Source: Linum tenue (taxonomy: Eukaryota > Streptophyta > Magnoliopsida > Malpighiales > Linaceae). From it: a stretch of DNA of 64,000 nt. Positions within the stretch are counted from its first letter, which is position 1, and every line of letters starts with the position of its first letter. The notes below the pieces were generated by a model that was given only the letters and a program-made list of their open reading frames with translations, had not been told where the DNA came from and did not search any database. Shown piece by piece: positions 45,729 to 57,875 of the stretch. The stretch is taken from NCBI GenBank assembly GCA_946122785.1, contig CAMGYJ010000008.1:21415475-21479474 (forward strand). Reading direction: 5' to 3'. Both the position numbers and the translations under genes were made by a program.

Positions 45729-45849
45729 CGAACAAGGGATTGGTCTAATGGTAATACTACTAGCCTTGAACCTGGAGGTCCCAGGTTCGAATCCCTTCAG
45801 TAGTACCTAATTACAAATAATAACCTATATCACCCTTATCTAAAAAAAA
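45729..45849 (+). mobile_element. Short tRNA-derived SINE, about 120 bp
   Basis: RNA polymerase III promoter boxes are present: A box TGGTCTAATGG at 45741 and B box GGTTCGAATCC at 45784..45794. The tail ends TTATCTAAAAAAAA. An 18-bp direct repeat AAAATCTAGAAATTATTA flanks it (45711..45728 and 45846..45863), a classical target duplication for LINE-mobilised retroposons; the last four bases of the tail overlap the repeat. The body cannot fold into a proper tRNA cloverleaf (no acceptor stem), so this is not a tRNA gene. Confidence 0.87.
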
Positions 45850-46174
45850 TCTAGAAATTATTATAATGTTGAGAGAGAGGTAATTGCGGAGACTGTGTGC
45901 GAAATAGAAGAAACTAATAGTAGTGGTAGTTACTGAGTTGTAATTCCGGGGAGGGAGTAGCGATGGACGCTCTTTCAATATCCTGAACTATATATAGGGA
46001 TCGCCGTAATTTTGAAATTCAAGGAGAGTAGAAGAATACCGTCGATCTTAATGGTCGAAGATAAATTAAGGCAAAAGCGTAGAAGCAACTGAATGGGAAG
46101 AGGAGTAGTCGGCGAATGTTATCCACCACTAACATCGTTTATGAGCAATCTTTAGACAATGTTCACCAAAAATC

Positions 46175-46240
46175 ATTAGCGATCGATGAATTGCTAGAAG
46201 ATGAAGCATTAGCGATCGATGAATTGTTAGAAGATGAAGC
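46175..46240. repeat. 33-bp tandem duplication
   Basis: Two adjacent 33-bp copies (46175..46207, 46208..46240) containing GCGATCGATGAATTG differ at one position (C/T). Both frames stay open because 33 is a multiple of three, but no gene is recognised. Confidence 0.85.
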
Positions 46241-46395
46241 ATCCGCTTCTCTTTGGTGAAATTCGGATCTAAAATTCGAAAAATCATTATTCGGGCCATG
46301 AAATATAGTTGGGCCTTCAGAGATTTAGAAGCCCAATCGAGCACATATTTCACCAGCCTACTTGAGTCATCCAAAGTCAGATTGACACCCTTTCT

Positions 46396-46447
46396 TAGGA
46401 GTGGAAGTTTGTGTCGCAGGTTGTGGATAACCCGCAAACCGCACCGG
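46396..46447 (+). mobile_element. Terminal fragment of a hAT element
   Basis: TAGGAGTGGAAGTTTG followed by GGTTGTGGATAACCCGCAAA matches about 50 bp of the terminus of the 31712/37646 family, then similarity ends. No partner end or target duplication is visible. Confidence 0.6.
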
Positions 46448-46540
46448 TTTCATGCGCCTTGAAGTTAGGATTGCGGATGGAGTACATCCACTACGGGAAA
46501 AACCCTTTATACACTATATATTTAAAAATCACCGCAATAT

Positions 46541-46810
46541 AAATAAGGATTTCAAGGTATACCTTTTGAAGACCCCCTGATTGGGAATTTAGGACAACGG
46601 AGTTAGTGCGCTGACTTTGGTTCTCTTCCTCTCCATCTGTGCTCCTAACAGTTTCAGCAGTCTCAAGTGTAATGTCGTCATTAGGAAGCTCCACAGGCTG
46701 CGTTTCTAGGACATGAACAGATTCCGAAGTTGTGCCAGGGCCCAGGGACACCTTCTCCAGGGGTGGATATTTCTTGTTCCTCTCTTGGAGTTGCAGGCGC
46801 CTTCTTTAGA
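46541..46810 (-). pseudogene. Exon-like segment near the CACTA left end
   Basis: A minus-strand frame reads QERNKKYPPLEKV, then VSLGPGTTSESVHVLETQ, PVELPNDDITLETAETV and SVVLNSQSGGLQK, where a splice-donor-like GTATAC follows. It is open for about 80 codons and preceded by an AG acceptor candidate near 46841. By position it would be the 3' end of a CACTA-encoded protein. I do not recognise a domain. Confidence 0.4.
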
Positions 46811-46915
46811 GCATTTTATGTCCTTGCCCTTCCCATCTAACATATACACGTCTGTTAGTGCATGAAGTTGAAAATATCCTACCAAAATACTAACACACAC
46901 ATAAACAGAAGGCAC

Positions 46916-47819
46916 ACTTTGTCTGTTGAACTGTGGTTGTCATTTGGGGTTCTTGGTTTGTGATTTGCTGGGGAAAGGTTTATGTATTAGGTATATGGTG
47001 AAGGGAGGGAGTCTAAACGAGGATTGATACTTATGCAAAGTGAGAGAGAGTTTGAGTTTTAAGAAAGAGGGAATTTTTAATGGCAAAAACCAAGATTTCC
47101 CTTGTTAACCCGCTCTTTTTTTGGGTTAGTGCAATAACACATTGACACATGCTTCTACCGTTAACTTAGTGTCTTTCAATTAATTGATGAACCAAGTTAT
47201 TTGTGATTCAATTTAAGGAGTTAACATAAAATAATTAACTGACATGCATCTCAATGGAAGGATTAATCATCAATGGCAATTAAATTAACACGTGATTCCA
47301 TAAATAAATAATAAAAAAAAAACAATGACTGAACGTGGGAGAAGGGGAAAGTAAGAGACTTACTCCTCCTCGACACAACCCAAGCAAATCCCCTAGGGGA
47401 GAAGATGAAACGACGGGAATTCGTCGTGAACCACCGCATGCAAGTCCTCCAACATTGGTCTCATTCGCACTCCTTTCCTCCAAACGACTTGGAGTTTCTG
47501 GCATGCACAGATCTCGCTTCGTGGGTGGGAACGATTATAAAAGCTCCACGCAGTCTGCAATCAATTTCGCCCTCAATTTTGGGCATCTATGTTTTCCGTC
47601 CCGCGATGCAACTCTCTTCTTCGCCTTCCGAACGATGTCGCTGAGAACTATCATCTCACCACTCCTTTTACTCTGGCGTAAAGCGGCAAGCTGCTCCTCC
47701 GCTCTAGTTATCTCTATAATGAGAATGCAACCCCAAAATGGCAGTGTTTCTTGCTTTGCAGAACTAGTAATTCATGAACTAATTAATTAAGTAAATGAAA
47801 GTGCAATCCCCAATTCAAT
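46916..47819. other. CACTA interior or flank, unassigned
   Basis: Mixed AT-rich and GC-richer sequence (47330-47720) with short frames on both strands, none with a recognisable motif. It ends with TCCCCAATTCAAT, the left copy of the LINE target duplication (47807..47819). Confidence 0.4.
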
Positions 47820-50800
47820 TGAAAGACGGCATGGAAAAGGTGGAGGAAGCCAGCCTCGAATGGCCCCAGCCGGATAAATGAGGCTTCTGGTCTGGAATGT
47901 GAGAGGAATTGGACCATCCCTCACATTTCAAACTGTTGTTGGTTTAGTTCGCTCCAATAAACCGGATCTCGTGTTTTTTTCGGAAACACGATCGAGCCGT
48001 AGAGTAGTTTCCCGTCGTATGCGCGGTTTAGGTTTTGATCTTTCTTCTTGTTTCTTTGTGGATGCGATTGATGCATCGGGTGGTCTAGTTGTAGCTTGGT
48101 CCCCCGAAGTTGAGGCTTCGGTGTTCTTTCATTCTGATTTTTGTATTTGCACCCATATTAATGATAATAATAATTTTTCTTATGTGGTGGTTGCGGTTTA
48201 CATTAGCTGCAATGTTTCAACTAGAGCTGCTCAACTAGCTCAGCTAGCTGCAGCAAATTTGTAATGCCATCCAGATTCCCTATGTGATTATTGGTGATTT
48301 TAACGCCACTCTTCATGAGAGTGAGAAGGATGGGGGGAATGCGTGGAATCTTTCCCAACCTCTCAGCCTCCGGGATTTCATTCAAGACCTTGGTCTTCAC
48401 GACCCTGGCTACCAGGGTGACCAATTTACCTGGACGAACAAAAGGATGGGGGTTGCGTGTATTCGGGCGAGGCTTGATCGAGCATTGTGCTCTTAAATTT
48501 GGATTGATATTTACCCCGAAACTCTGGTCAAACATTTCACGGATCAAGGTTCTGATCACCGAGCCCTCATCCTGTCCGATAAACCGTACACCCGTCACTC
48601 TCGCCCTTTGTTCCGTTTTGATGCAAGGTGGGCTGACAATCCTGAGGTTCGGGCGATGGTGAATTATGTCTGGCAGGAAGAGATTCAGGGGACCCCAATG
48701 TTTCAGCTCTGGGAACGCCTTAAAAAACTCCGACATCTTCTTTATGATTGGAGTAGGGTGGGTACGACGAATTCTCTGCGTAATATTCGGACCCTCCAGG
48801 CAGAAATTGATCGAATTAAACTTATACATCCAATTGATTGGGATGAGGTCCGCTCTCTGGAATTAGAACTGACATGACAGTGGGAGGCGGAGGAGATTTA
48901 TTGGCAACAAAAATCTCGTGTTCATTGGCTCAAAAAAGGGGACAAGAACACTTCGTATTTTCATACTGTAACGAGAACTCGTCGTAAACGAAACTTTGTT
49001 GAGGGCCTCCGGTCTGACAATGGTGACTGGGTCACAGGGGAGGCGGAGAAGGCTGACTTGGCTTGTACCTTCTACAAAACCCTGTTTACAACGGAAAACC
49101 AGGTTGGGAACATGCAGGAAAGAGTAGCCGATCTGCCTATTGCCCAGAGCATTACCCCGGAAATGAATGCCAGCCTCACGGCGGAGGTTTTACCCGATGA
49201 GGTTCGGAGAACGGTATTTGCAATGGGATCGAAGCAAGCTCCGGGTTCCGATGGGTTCACGGGAAAATTTTTTAAAGCTTTCTGGGATGTTGTGGGCAAT
49301 TCGGTGACTGAAGCGGTGTGCTCGTTCTTCAGGACGAGTAGGATGTTACGTAGTTTTAATCACACATGGTTAACTTTGATTCCCAAAGTTGATAATGTGG
49401 AAACCATGAAACAGCTTCGCCCGATTAGTCTTTGCCAGTTTGTCTATAAGATCATTACAAAGATTATGGCTGAGCGTTTGGCTGGTATCCTTCCGCATAT
49501 CATCTCCCGTGGCCAGAATGCTTTTATTAGGGAACGTCAAATAATCGAGAACGTCCTCCTGGGTCACGAATTAATGCACTATCTGAAAATCAAAACGAAA
49601 GGCAAGAAAGGGTACATGGCTCTAAAGGTTGACATGGAAAAGGCCTATGATAGAGTCGAATGGCCCTTTCTCCTTGCGATTTTGGAAAAAATGGGATTTA
49701 GTGCTACCTGGCGAGAATGGATTCATGAGTGTCTCAGATCCACTTCTTTTTCGGTTATGATGAACGGTACTCCGAAAGGTTTCTTCACTCCTTCTAGGGG
49801 ATTACGCCAGGGGGACCCTCTATCTCCTCTTCTTTTTGTGCTCTGCACAGAGGGATTTGCGGCTCTTCTCAACAAGGCTATTACTGAGCGCAAATTGCAA
49901 GGGGTGAAGGTGGCGCCCCGGGCTCCGCGGATTTCACACTTGTTCTTTGCGGATAACTCGTACTTATTCATCAGGGGATCCCTTCAGGAGTGCGAAAGTC
50001 TGATTGAGGTGTTGAATGAATATGAGGAACTCAGTGGCCAGAGGATTAACCTAGATAAATCGGCAGTGTGCTTCAGTAAAAACATTGTGGTATCTGACCA
50101 GGAATTCTTGGCCCAGATTCTGGGGGTTGGGGCGGTCGGCGTCCATGATAAATATCTTGGCTTACCTACTCTGATAGCCCGCTCCAAAACGGCTACGTTT
50201 AGGTATTTGGAGGAAAAACTTCTGGAGCGTCTCAAAGGTTGGAAGCAACGGACTTTGTCATGGGCAGCCAAGGAGGTTTTGATCAAGTCTATAGCCATGG
50301 CGCTGCCGCTCCATGTCATGTCTTGCTTCAAGCTGCCCCTGGCATTGTGTCGGCTCTTAAATAAACATGTGGCTCGGTTTTGGTGGAACGCTACGGAAGG
50401 TCATGAGAAAATTAGATGGATATCTTGGAGAAATATGTGCAAGAGTAAACATGATGGGGGTATGGGGTTCCGTCGATTTGAGCTCTTTAACCAGGCCTTG
50501 TTGGCTAAGGTTGGGTGGCAGATAATTACTGATCCCCAGTCCCTACTAGCACAAGTCTATAAAGGCAAGTATTTCCCTAATGGTACTTTCCTTACTGCTA
50601 AGGCCCGTTCGAGACCTTCTGGGGCTGGCAAAGTGTTCTGTTTGGTAGAGAGTTACTGGAGCAAGGGCTACGATGGCAGATTGGGAATGGGCGGGGTGCG
50701 TCTCTTCTCTCTTCGAATTGGGTTCCCCAGCTACACCCGTCTCCCCCGAGATTTAATCTCATGGTGCTTCCAGCTGAGGGTGAGTTATTGGTGGAGGAAG

Positions 50801-52030
50801 TAATCTGTGTTGGTGGGGGTCGATGGTGTGATGAGAAGCTTGAACAATGGTTTGATCCTCTCACTTGTCGAGCAATAAAAACTATTCCACTTCCGCGACT
50901 AAATGTCAATGATCGTCTTGTCTGGCACGATACACCGGATGGAGTTTTTACTGTTAAATCAGCCTATCACCTGGCGGTCAGGTTGGATCAGCGTCAGACC
51001 AGGTGGAAAGCCACGGTTAGTTGGATGGATAGACCAAGCTGGATCAGATTGTGTGATGCTAACATACCGCCGAAATTAAAGGTGTTTGTTTGGCAATTTT
51101 AAATAGAATTCTCCCCACAACAGAAGCTCTTAGGGAAAAGGGTGTGTTGGTTCACCCAAGATGTCCTGTGTGTTGGGAGGCGGCTGAAACCATGGAGCAT
51201 TTGTTCCTGGAATGCCCTGTGGCTCGTGCACTCTGGGATTATGCGGGGATGGAACATTTGGCCCAGGGGTTGCCGCGTCAGACATTCCCGCTTTTTCTTA
51301 AACGTTTTTAGCCCTCATTAAGCAACCAAATTTGTTTATGGCTGTGGTTGCTGTCCTTTGGAGGATCTGGCGCTCCCAGAATTGGGTTGTTTTTGAAGGC
51401 AAACAGTTCGGGTTCCAGGCCTTGATGCGACAGTTTAACCAACAGTTGGATGAGTGGTTAAGTGTGCAGGATGAGCGAGCTAGCCATACTTTTACTCCAA
51501 GGTTGCCTCCCGTTATCCTGGAGAATAATAGTCATGGGTCGGTAGTCTGTATGTGGGATGGAGCGACGCGGCTGGGGTCCCACTCTGCTGGTGGGATGGT
51601 GCTGATGACCCCCGGGAGAGATATTTTGATGGCTCGCGGGGTCCATTTCCCTTGCATTGATGATCCTCTTGTGGTAGAGATGTTGGCTATGCGTGAGGCA
51701 CTTTGGTGGTGTCTCGATCGTGGATTTATGGATGTCTGCTTTGAGGGGGACGCTAAGGTTATCATTGATAAGATCGTTCGGTCAGAGAAGGGAGATAGTC
51801 GGATGGGGGCGGTGCTAGAAGAAGTTTTGATTTGTTTTTCCTCGCATCCAGGTTTTAGAATTCGGTTTGTAGGTCGGAGTAACGATAGGGTAGCCCATAT
51901 GGTGGCTAGAAAGGCCCTCTCATTGTCCCCGACTGCGAGTCGTGTATTTGATTTGCAGACCTGGCTGCTTTCCATGGTGTAACTTGCTGTCTGAATCAAT
52001 ATATCTGATTATCTTTTGTCAAAAAAAAAA
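47820..52030 (+). mobile_element. L1-type LINE (copy 2), near-complete ORF2, 4.2 kb
   Basis: A 13-bp target duplication TCCCCAATTCAAT flanks it (47807..47819 and 52031..52043). The 3' end is ATCTTTTGTC plus ten A. The 5' end is truncated inside ORF1: only its last residues (SQPRMAPAG) remain, with the stop TAA at 47875..47877 directly abutting the ORF2 ATG at 47878. It shares an unusual C-terminal RNase H with the copy at 34164. Confidence 0.95.
47878..51982 (+). pseudogene. LINE ORF2: endonuclease, reverse transcriptase, zf-RVT, RNase H, disrupted
   Basis: ORF2 of a LINE nicks the target DNA and reverse-transcribes the element RNA. The domain order is visible: APE-type endonuclease from 47878 (LLVWNVRGIGPS, IIGDFNATLHESE, QFTWTNKR, QGSDHRALILS), reverse transcriptase about 49058-50330 (LRPISLCQFVYKIITK, VDMEKAYDRVEW, TPKGFFTPSRGLRQGDPLSP), a zf-RVT zinc block (CPVCWEAAETMEHLFLECPVA, 51150) and RNase H (MWDGATRLGSHSAGG to VARKALSLSPT, stop 51980..51982). 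Damage: a frameshift near 48235-48250 (GCTAGCTGC slip), stops near 48495 and 48875, a frameshift near 50690, and a stop near 51100 and 51310. The RT active site reads FADN instead of FADD, losing a metal-binding Asp. Non-functional. Confidence 0.95.
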
Positions 52031-52043
52031 TCCCCAATTCAAT

Positions 52044-54545
52044 CACCGTGTCCCCATCTCGATCTTGGCGCACTGAACATAATAAACTTGAATTGTTTGA
52101 CTTGCCAGAACATACGGTTCCTTAGTCGGACGCCTACGTGTCTTATTTAGGGTTACGATGTCGTGGTCATCCCTCCTATAGCCAAAACCATCCCGCATTG
52201 TGTCGTACCACTCACATGCAAATAGCACCAAACGAAGGCCTTCGGTATAACAAAGCTCTATGATATCTTCGATAACGCCGTAGTAAGGAATTCCAACGCC
52301 ATCTTCACGTCGCACCATGACTCTACTATTTTGACTTGTCTTGGTCATCTCATGCTTTAGCGTGTGGAATCTAAAACCATTTATGCAATATACTGTGAAG
52401 TGCAAGACTCGTTTGTCTGGTTCTCGAGATAAAGTCAACATAGAAGGATGTAATGTTGCAACCTTTTCTTCATGCATTTTTCCTACCTATATATCATTAA
52501 GTTTTAATAAAATGATACAAAACTTATGCTTTAACATTTATGTAAATAATTAACCAAATTATAAGTACCTTAATTCATTGCGAACCACTTTCGAAATTAC
52601 TCCTTATGTACTCTTCCTTGCAACCAATCGAACACCACGACTACTTAGCATGGTTTGTGTTCTTTGTATATGTATGGATAACAAATGATTAATTTTTTGC
52701 TAAATTAGAGTAAGACTGTATATTCGCAAAACTAATACTAACATACCAGATAAAATATTCCTCCACTTTGTCACAGTTTTGTAGGACATAAAACGTGGTC
52801 GCCTTGAACTTAACTGCTCCGATGTCGTCCATTTCAGATGAACCAATGCTACAACCGACACATGACCAATGGACAATTTGTGTGGGTGAACGGGCTCTGC
52901 CTCACAACTATCATCGTTTCTTTTCGCACGATGAAATCTCGTCTCAACATCCTTTAGATATTGCGAGAAAAATGTAACACACTCGTCAATCACATACGCT
53001 ACAACAATAGATCCCCCCCGGGTCTTGCTTTGTTTTGAACGTAACCCTTGAGTTTCTTCAAATACCGAAATTGTAGAAATTATAAGAATTGTCAAGAATC
53101 CGGAAATTCAAATAAAATTAGTAACAATAAAATAAAAGGACATGCTCATACCTTTCCACTGGATACATCCAACGATATTGGACTGGTCCAACAACTCTGG
53201 CTTCCCAAGGCAAATGAACGGCCAAGTGGATCATGATATCAAAGAACATTGGGGGAAATATACGTTCCAACTTACAGAGATTTACGACAATTTCATATTC
53301 CATTCGAGTTAACTCTTGTACACTTAACTCTTTAGCCTATGTTCTTGAAGAAATTGCCAAACTCAATTAAGAGGTCAGCTATAACCTTCGGAAAGAAGTC
53401 ACGAGCTGCCAGCGGAAGTAACCGCTCTAAGAGAACATGACAGTCGTGAGTTTTCATACATGAAATATTTCCTTCCTATACGTTCACACAATTCCCCAAA
53501 TTGGCAGAATACCCATATAGAACCTTTAAAGCTGATAACCACTGACACAATTCTGTTTTCTCTATCGGAAACAAGCTGTATGAAGATCGCGGTAACACAA
53601 TCCTCCTGTTCGTCTCTACGGGATGAAGTTCCTTTTTCAGGCCCAATTCCTCCAAATATTTTTGGGCTTTTAGCCCATCCTTTGTTTTCCCCTCAAGACT
53701 CATCATGGTACCAATAAGACTATCACACACGTTCTTATCAATATGCATCACATCAAGATTGTGACGTATCAATAGTGAACTCCAATATGGCAATTCAAAG
53801 AAAATTGACTTCTTCCAATTCTGAGATTACCAAATCCATCAATTTGTTTACTCTTTCCTTTACTTCTAAAAGTTATTATATCTAATGAGTGGAGCTGATT
53901 GGATACCTCGAGTGACGACAAAAATGGTGGTGGGGTTCTCATCTCCACTCTGCCATTAACTTCCTTCTTTTGCTTCCGCCACTTTTGATCTCCCGGCAAA
54001 AAAGACGATGGTACATATAGCACTCCTTATGCCCATTCGTCAACCCATGTTTCAGCTCCACACGAAGGACAAGCCAATTTACCTTTTGTTGCCCATCCAG
54101 AGAGATTAGCATAAGCCGGATAATTGTTGATGGTCCATAGTATTGCTGCTCGCATGATGAAGTTCTCCTTCTTAAATGCATCATAATGCAACACGCCATC
54201 ATCCCACAAATTCTTCAGGTCGTCAATGGGTGGTCTAAAAAATATGTCAATATTATTTTTGGTGCTTTTGGGCCAGGAATGAGTAATGTCAATAAGGTGA
54301 AAGGTGTCTTCATGCACTTCGAGGGAGGGAGATTATACAGGAATAGAAGAACTGGCCACGTACTGTGCGTGCTCTTCATATTACTGAATGGGTTGAATCC
54401 ATCGGTAGCTAGTCTCAACCTTACGTTTCGGGCTTCAGCACCAAAAGTTGGATCGTACTTGTCCAAATTACTCCAAGCTTCACCGTCAACAGGATACGCT
54501 AATATCCCATCTTTAGAACGGGATCCAGCATGCAAACCATAACTT
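52044..54545 (-). pseudogene. CACTA transposase (TNP2 type), with DUF4218 and DUF4216 regions
   Basis: TNP2 cuts and joins the ends of En/Spm elements. On the minus strand, from 54545 downward: SMKSTHSTW/PVLLFLYNLPPSKCM and LIPGPKAPK (transposase N-terminal core), NFIMRAAILWTINNYPAYANLSGW with the zinc-like KGKLACPSCG (54070-54150), RHNLDVMHIDKNVCDSLIGT (53740), CHVLLERLLPLAARDFFPKV near 53400, then a DUF4218-like block (FPPMFFDIMIHLAVHLPWEA, 53240) with a GT-AG intron after YPVER. The remainder of that block (AYVIDECVTFFSQYL) follows, and at 52050-52400 a DUF4216-like block (GVGIPYYGVIEDIIELCY, VLFACEWYD, YVLASQTIQVYYVQ). Stops and frame changes occur between blocks, so it is a relic. Domain names are from memory of their patterns. 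Confidence 0.9.
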
Positions 54546-55071
54546 CGGGAGTTTTACAGGACATGAATATTCTCCCGTTAATTCAATAAATCAGAGGCCA
54601 TTTGGCTGTATGTACAATCGTTGCAGTTTAATTCAGAAGGGATGAATGCAGTTTTAATCGGAAGGGATGAAGGGATTATTGTTCGTCATAAAAATTTGCA
54701 CTATGGGTACTAAACGACATCACTCAAATTTTATGACGAATCGTTTGCAACGATCATAATTGCTGGTTGGAATTGAACATTTGTTATGATGTATATTTTG
54801 ACCCTCGCAACTAATAACAGTTACGGTGAAACATTATTGACACCGAATATTGTTTGTCATAAAAATTAAAGTATTCCAACGAATTAATTCATGAGTCGAA
54901 AGACATCTAAATTATCGATGCCCCAATTAACCTTGTAAGTAATAGTAAATATTTGCAATGGTAAAAACATTTTCGTCACAAGTACTGACCCATGATCCCT
55001 CGGTTATACCTAAATATAATTTTCCACGAAGTTTATTGTCATTTCCAACGCGGACATTTTTTGGTCATAAA

Positions 55072-56521
55072 TAATACTAGCTTTTTACCCGATCCGTTGG
55101 TCGGATGAATTTAGTTTTATTTATTCTATTTTTATATTAATCTATTTTTCATATTTTCAAATAATTTGGGATCATCTAAATAATTTATTAGTGGGTTGAA
55201 ACTAATATTTGCGCGAATTATTGATTGTAACATTAGTTAGTTTATAAGTATTTGTATTGATCATGCTATCGCTTACTGTTGTCTATATATTTTTTACATT
55301 TAAGAAAAAAATCATTTCCTATTGTTAGAATAAATTACTTAAAAAATATTTCTTCATAAAATTTGATATTATTCACTTATTTTTCTATTATATCCATGAA
55401 AATAAAATAATTAAGCATTGAAGTATTAATTATAAACTCCAAGGGATTTTCCCTATTAGTAATTTGGAGGGATAAAAATTTATCAAATAAAGGATTCAAA
55501 TTTTATGGTCGACAACCATTAGGTACTAATTGAGAAAATACAAAATTATTAACTAATAATTCACTTTTAAATAATATATATCTCCAAAAGCAGTTGTGGT
55601 TGTTAATAGCTAACATTAATGTATACGGATAGTACAATTGTATTATAATGGACATATCTGAAATATTCCAATTATTTCTTCAAAATTTTAATTAAATAAG
55701 GCACTCTTTAGTTCAAACATACAATCATTTGTTGTGAAAATTAAGTTTCTGAAAAAGATTCATGATTTTAGGAAATCAATATGGATTTTTTATAATTGAT
55801 TTTGGTGTTGCCTCTCATATCTAAAAGTCAACACTTATAGATTTGTCTACTATGTCATTTGAAAGATTCTAAAAAATTATAACAAATATGTACCACCAAC
55901 AAATAAAAACTTTTTTGTCAAAAATTTGTGTTCCCATAAATTTGTTCTTAGCTTTGTGCTCGGCTTTTAGCTTGATAGTATAACATATGCTAAATTTACG
56001 ACAGTCCTTGTGTCTGCCACCTATTTCATAGCATATTAGATTTCGAGTATCCACAAATATTAGTACGCTTTCAACAATTATGTTTATAGTTACACGTATA
56101 CTAACATTATGAAGTGAAAATTTACAAAAATAAATAAATATAATAAAGAAAATTAATTAAAAAGAATACCATCCGTAAAGCTCAAGAATTATTAGTGAAT
56201 TAGTTGGTAATCTATTATCCTCTTGCAAAAAAATGGACAATTACATTATGCTCATCGCTATTTTTGGAAGGTCAGATGATCAACAATAAAAGTCGGGGAA
56301 TTTCAAGAAGATTCTCAAAGATGTTTCCCTCCCTCCAGGCAAATGATCGACTTTGCTTTTGCTAGTAGAGAATGGAGCTGTTATACCTGCATAAACAATG
56401 TCTCTTGAAATAGTGTTTATTTTCAACAACTTGCACAATTCCAAATTGATTCATAGGTCAACGCGATCACATATTTTATTGACTTATCTGTTGATCATTA
56501 TAATTAGAAGCAACAAATAAA
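55072..56521. other. Very AT-rich region, unassigned
   Basis: It starts with AATACTAGCTTTTTACCCG, a phrase I associate with the start of dispersed plant repeats but cannot place in a family. The following 1.4 kb is AT-rich with no coding frame or clear termini. Confidence 0.3.
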
Positions 56522-56761
56522 ATGAAAAGCATAGTGATAAAGATGACTATTAATACCATAGTAGACGCATCCCTCTTCGCTACTTTCTGTTGGCAACTAT
56601 GGAAAAATAGAAACCTCTGGGCCTTCGAGAGACTATTGGCGCCGGCAACCCAGTTAGCCTACCAAATCCGGCAAATGCGAGTGCAGATTGATCAATCTTC
56701 CACGAGGATTGGGCAGGTTCTCGGGGAGGCTACAAAGCGGGTGGAAGGGGAAATAGAATAG
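56522..56761 (+). pseudogene. LINE-derived fragment (linker between zf-RVT and RNase H)
   Basis: The frame reads LFATFCWQLWKNRNLWAFE, the Trp-Lys-x-Arg-Asn pattern that precedes RNase H in plant LINE ORF2 proteins (compare VLWRIWRSQNWVVFEGKQ at 51353 in LINE copy 2). About 40 more residues follow and the frame stops at 56761. No poly(A) tail or target duplication is seen; probably a small old fragment. Confidence 0.5.
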
Positions 56762-57875
56762 GGTTTGAGATTTTCACAAAAAGGCTACAATTTCCCCTTT
56801 ATTAGTTGTTCTGGGCGTCGCCCACCAAAGTGAAAACGCGTCTCCGAGTGCCCAGGTGCCTAGATCAATCGCCCAGAGCTAGACTGGGCGATTTCCTCCT
56901 GCCCAGCTATTAATCGCGCCTAGGCGAGAGATTAATCGCATCTTCTTGAACACTGAATAAAAGTGGACCAAACAAAGACATACATCCAACTCATTTCAGT
57001 TCCATCTTAACACAGTATCGGAGGCATGTACTATTATTATTATTATACAAATGATCTTACGCTCTCAATTAGGAACTAAACGAAGGTTAAATGCTTGATT
57101 GGCAAACTAAATCGATGAACCTAGTGATCTTAAAGAAAAAATTAATGATCACATGATTTCTTGGACCAAACTACTAAAGGAAAAAAAGAAAAAAGAGACC
57201 GTACATTAGCATAAGAACTCAACAAATTACTTATAAGAACTAATGACATAAGGAAAATGTAAACTCAAACCGTTCTTCCGAAGGTCATGGATTAAATCAT
57301 TAGTTGTCGATTGCATAGCCTAAACTGCAAGTTATATCCAAAATAGAGGCAATTTAGAAACAAAAGAGTTAGATAAGAAAGCCGTGAAACACAGAAAAAT
57401 TGAGTGAACAAAGTGAGAAGTATTGCTTTCAATTAAGCTTGATTATGTTGACATAAAGCAGCCACACATTGACGTTAGAAACCTAAACAAAAAGCTTAAA
57501 AAGTGGCAAGAGAATTCTTCCCTTGAGGTTCAAATATAGCCTACCTATATGAGTAGAGCCAAGTAATTACCATGATTCCATTTTACACATACCATCTCAC
57601 AACCAACTGCTGCTAATGCTCTGGTCCGTTCCAAACCTCACCTGCTCATATCTCCAATACCATATCACGAAACCAATAATTATACACAACTAAAAGGTCC
57701 AATAAGGAGAGTAACTTAGCATGGAACTTTGTGATGGGGGCAAATTCTATGGTCAGTATTAAGCTGTGAAAATTATATCACCTCTGCAAAGCTCACTACT
57801 TCCAGTAGTTTCTCACAGAACCAGCTACCGTCCTAATCCCTTCCTTCCTTCATTCCCAGGGTCAGAGTGTGAAAA
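56762..57875. other. Spacer with CCCAG/CGCCTAGGCG motif and PsbW upstream region
   Basis: 56810-56945 contains short words such as GGGCGTCGCCC, CGCCCAG and CGCCTAGGCGAG next to ATTAATCGC, a pattern seen in dispersed plant repeats; the family is unknown. The rest is AT-rich. The last few hundred bases would be the promoter and leader of the PsbW-like gene. No TATA box stands out. Confidence 0.35.

Larger units (their letters stand above)
46489..55071 (-). mobile_element. CACTA (En/Spm) transposon, boundaries partly inferred, hosting a LINE
   Basis: The left end CACTACGGGAAAAACCC at 46489 is the signature terminus of plant CACTA elements. A TNP2-type transposase lies on the minus strand at 52044..54545. 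The stretch 54640-55071 carries the subterminal repeats typical of the family (CGTCATAAAAATT, TTATGACGAATCG, GGACATTTTTTGGTCATA). The exact right terminus is not seen; sequence changes character at about 55072. The LINE 47820..52030 lies inside this interval and so inserted into the element. The extent is an inference from position and strand. Confidence 0.5.

Noticed and set aside
45735..45808. A tRNA gene (A box and B box present)
   Set aside because: The ends cannot form an acceptor stem, there is a poly(A)-like tail, and an 18-bp target duplication flanks the unit. It is a SINE head, not a tRNA gene.
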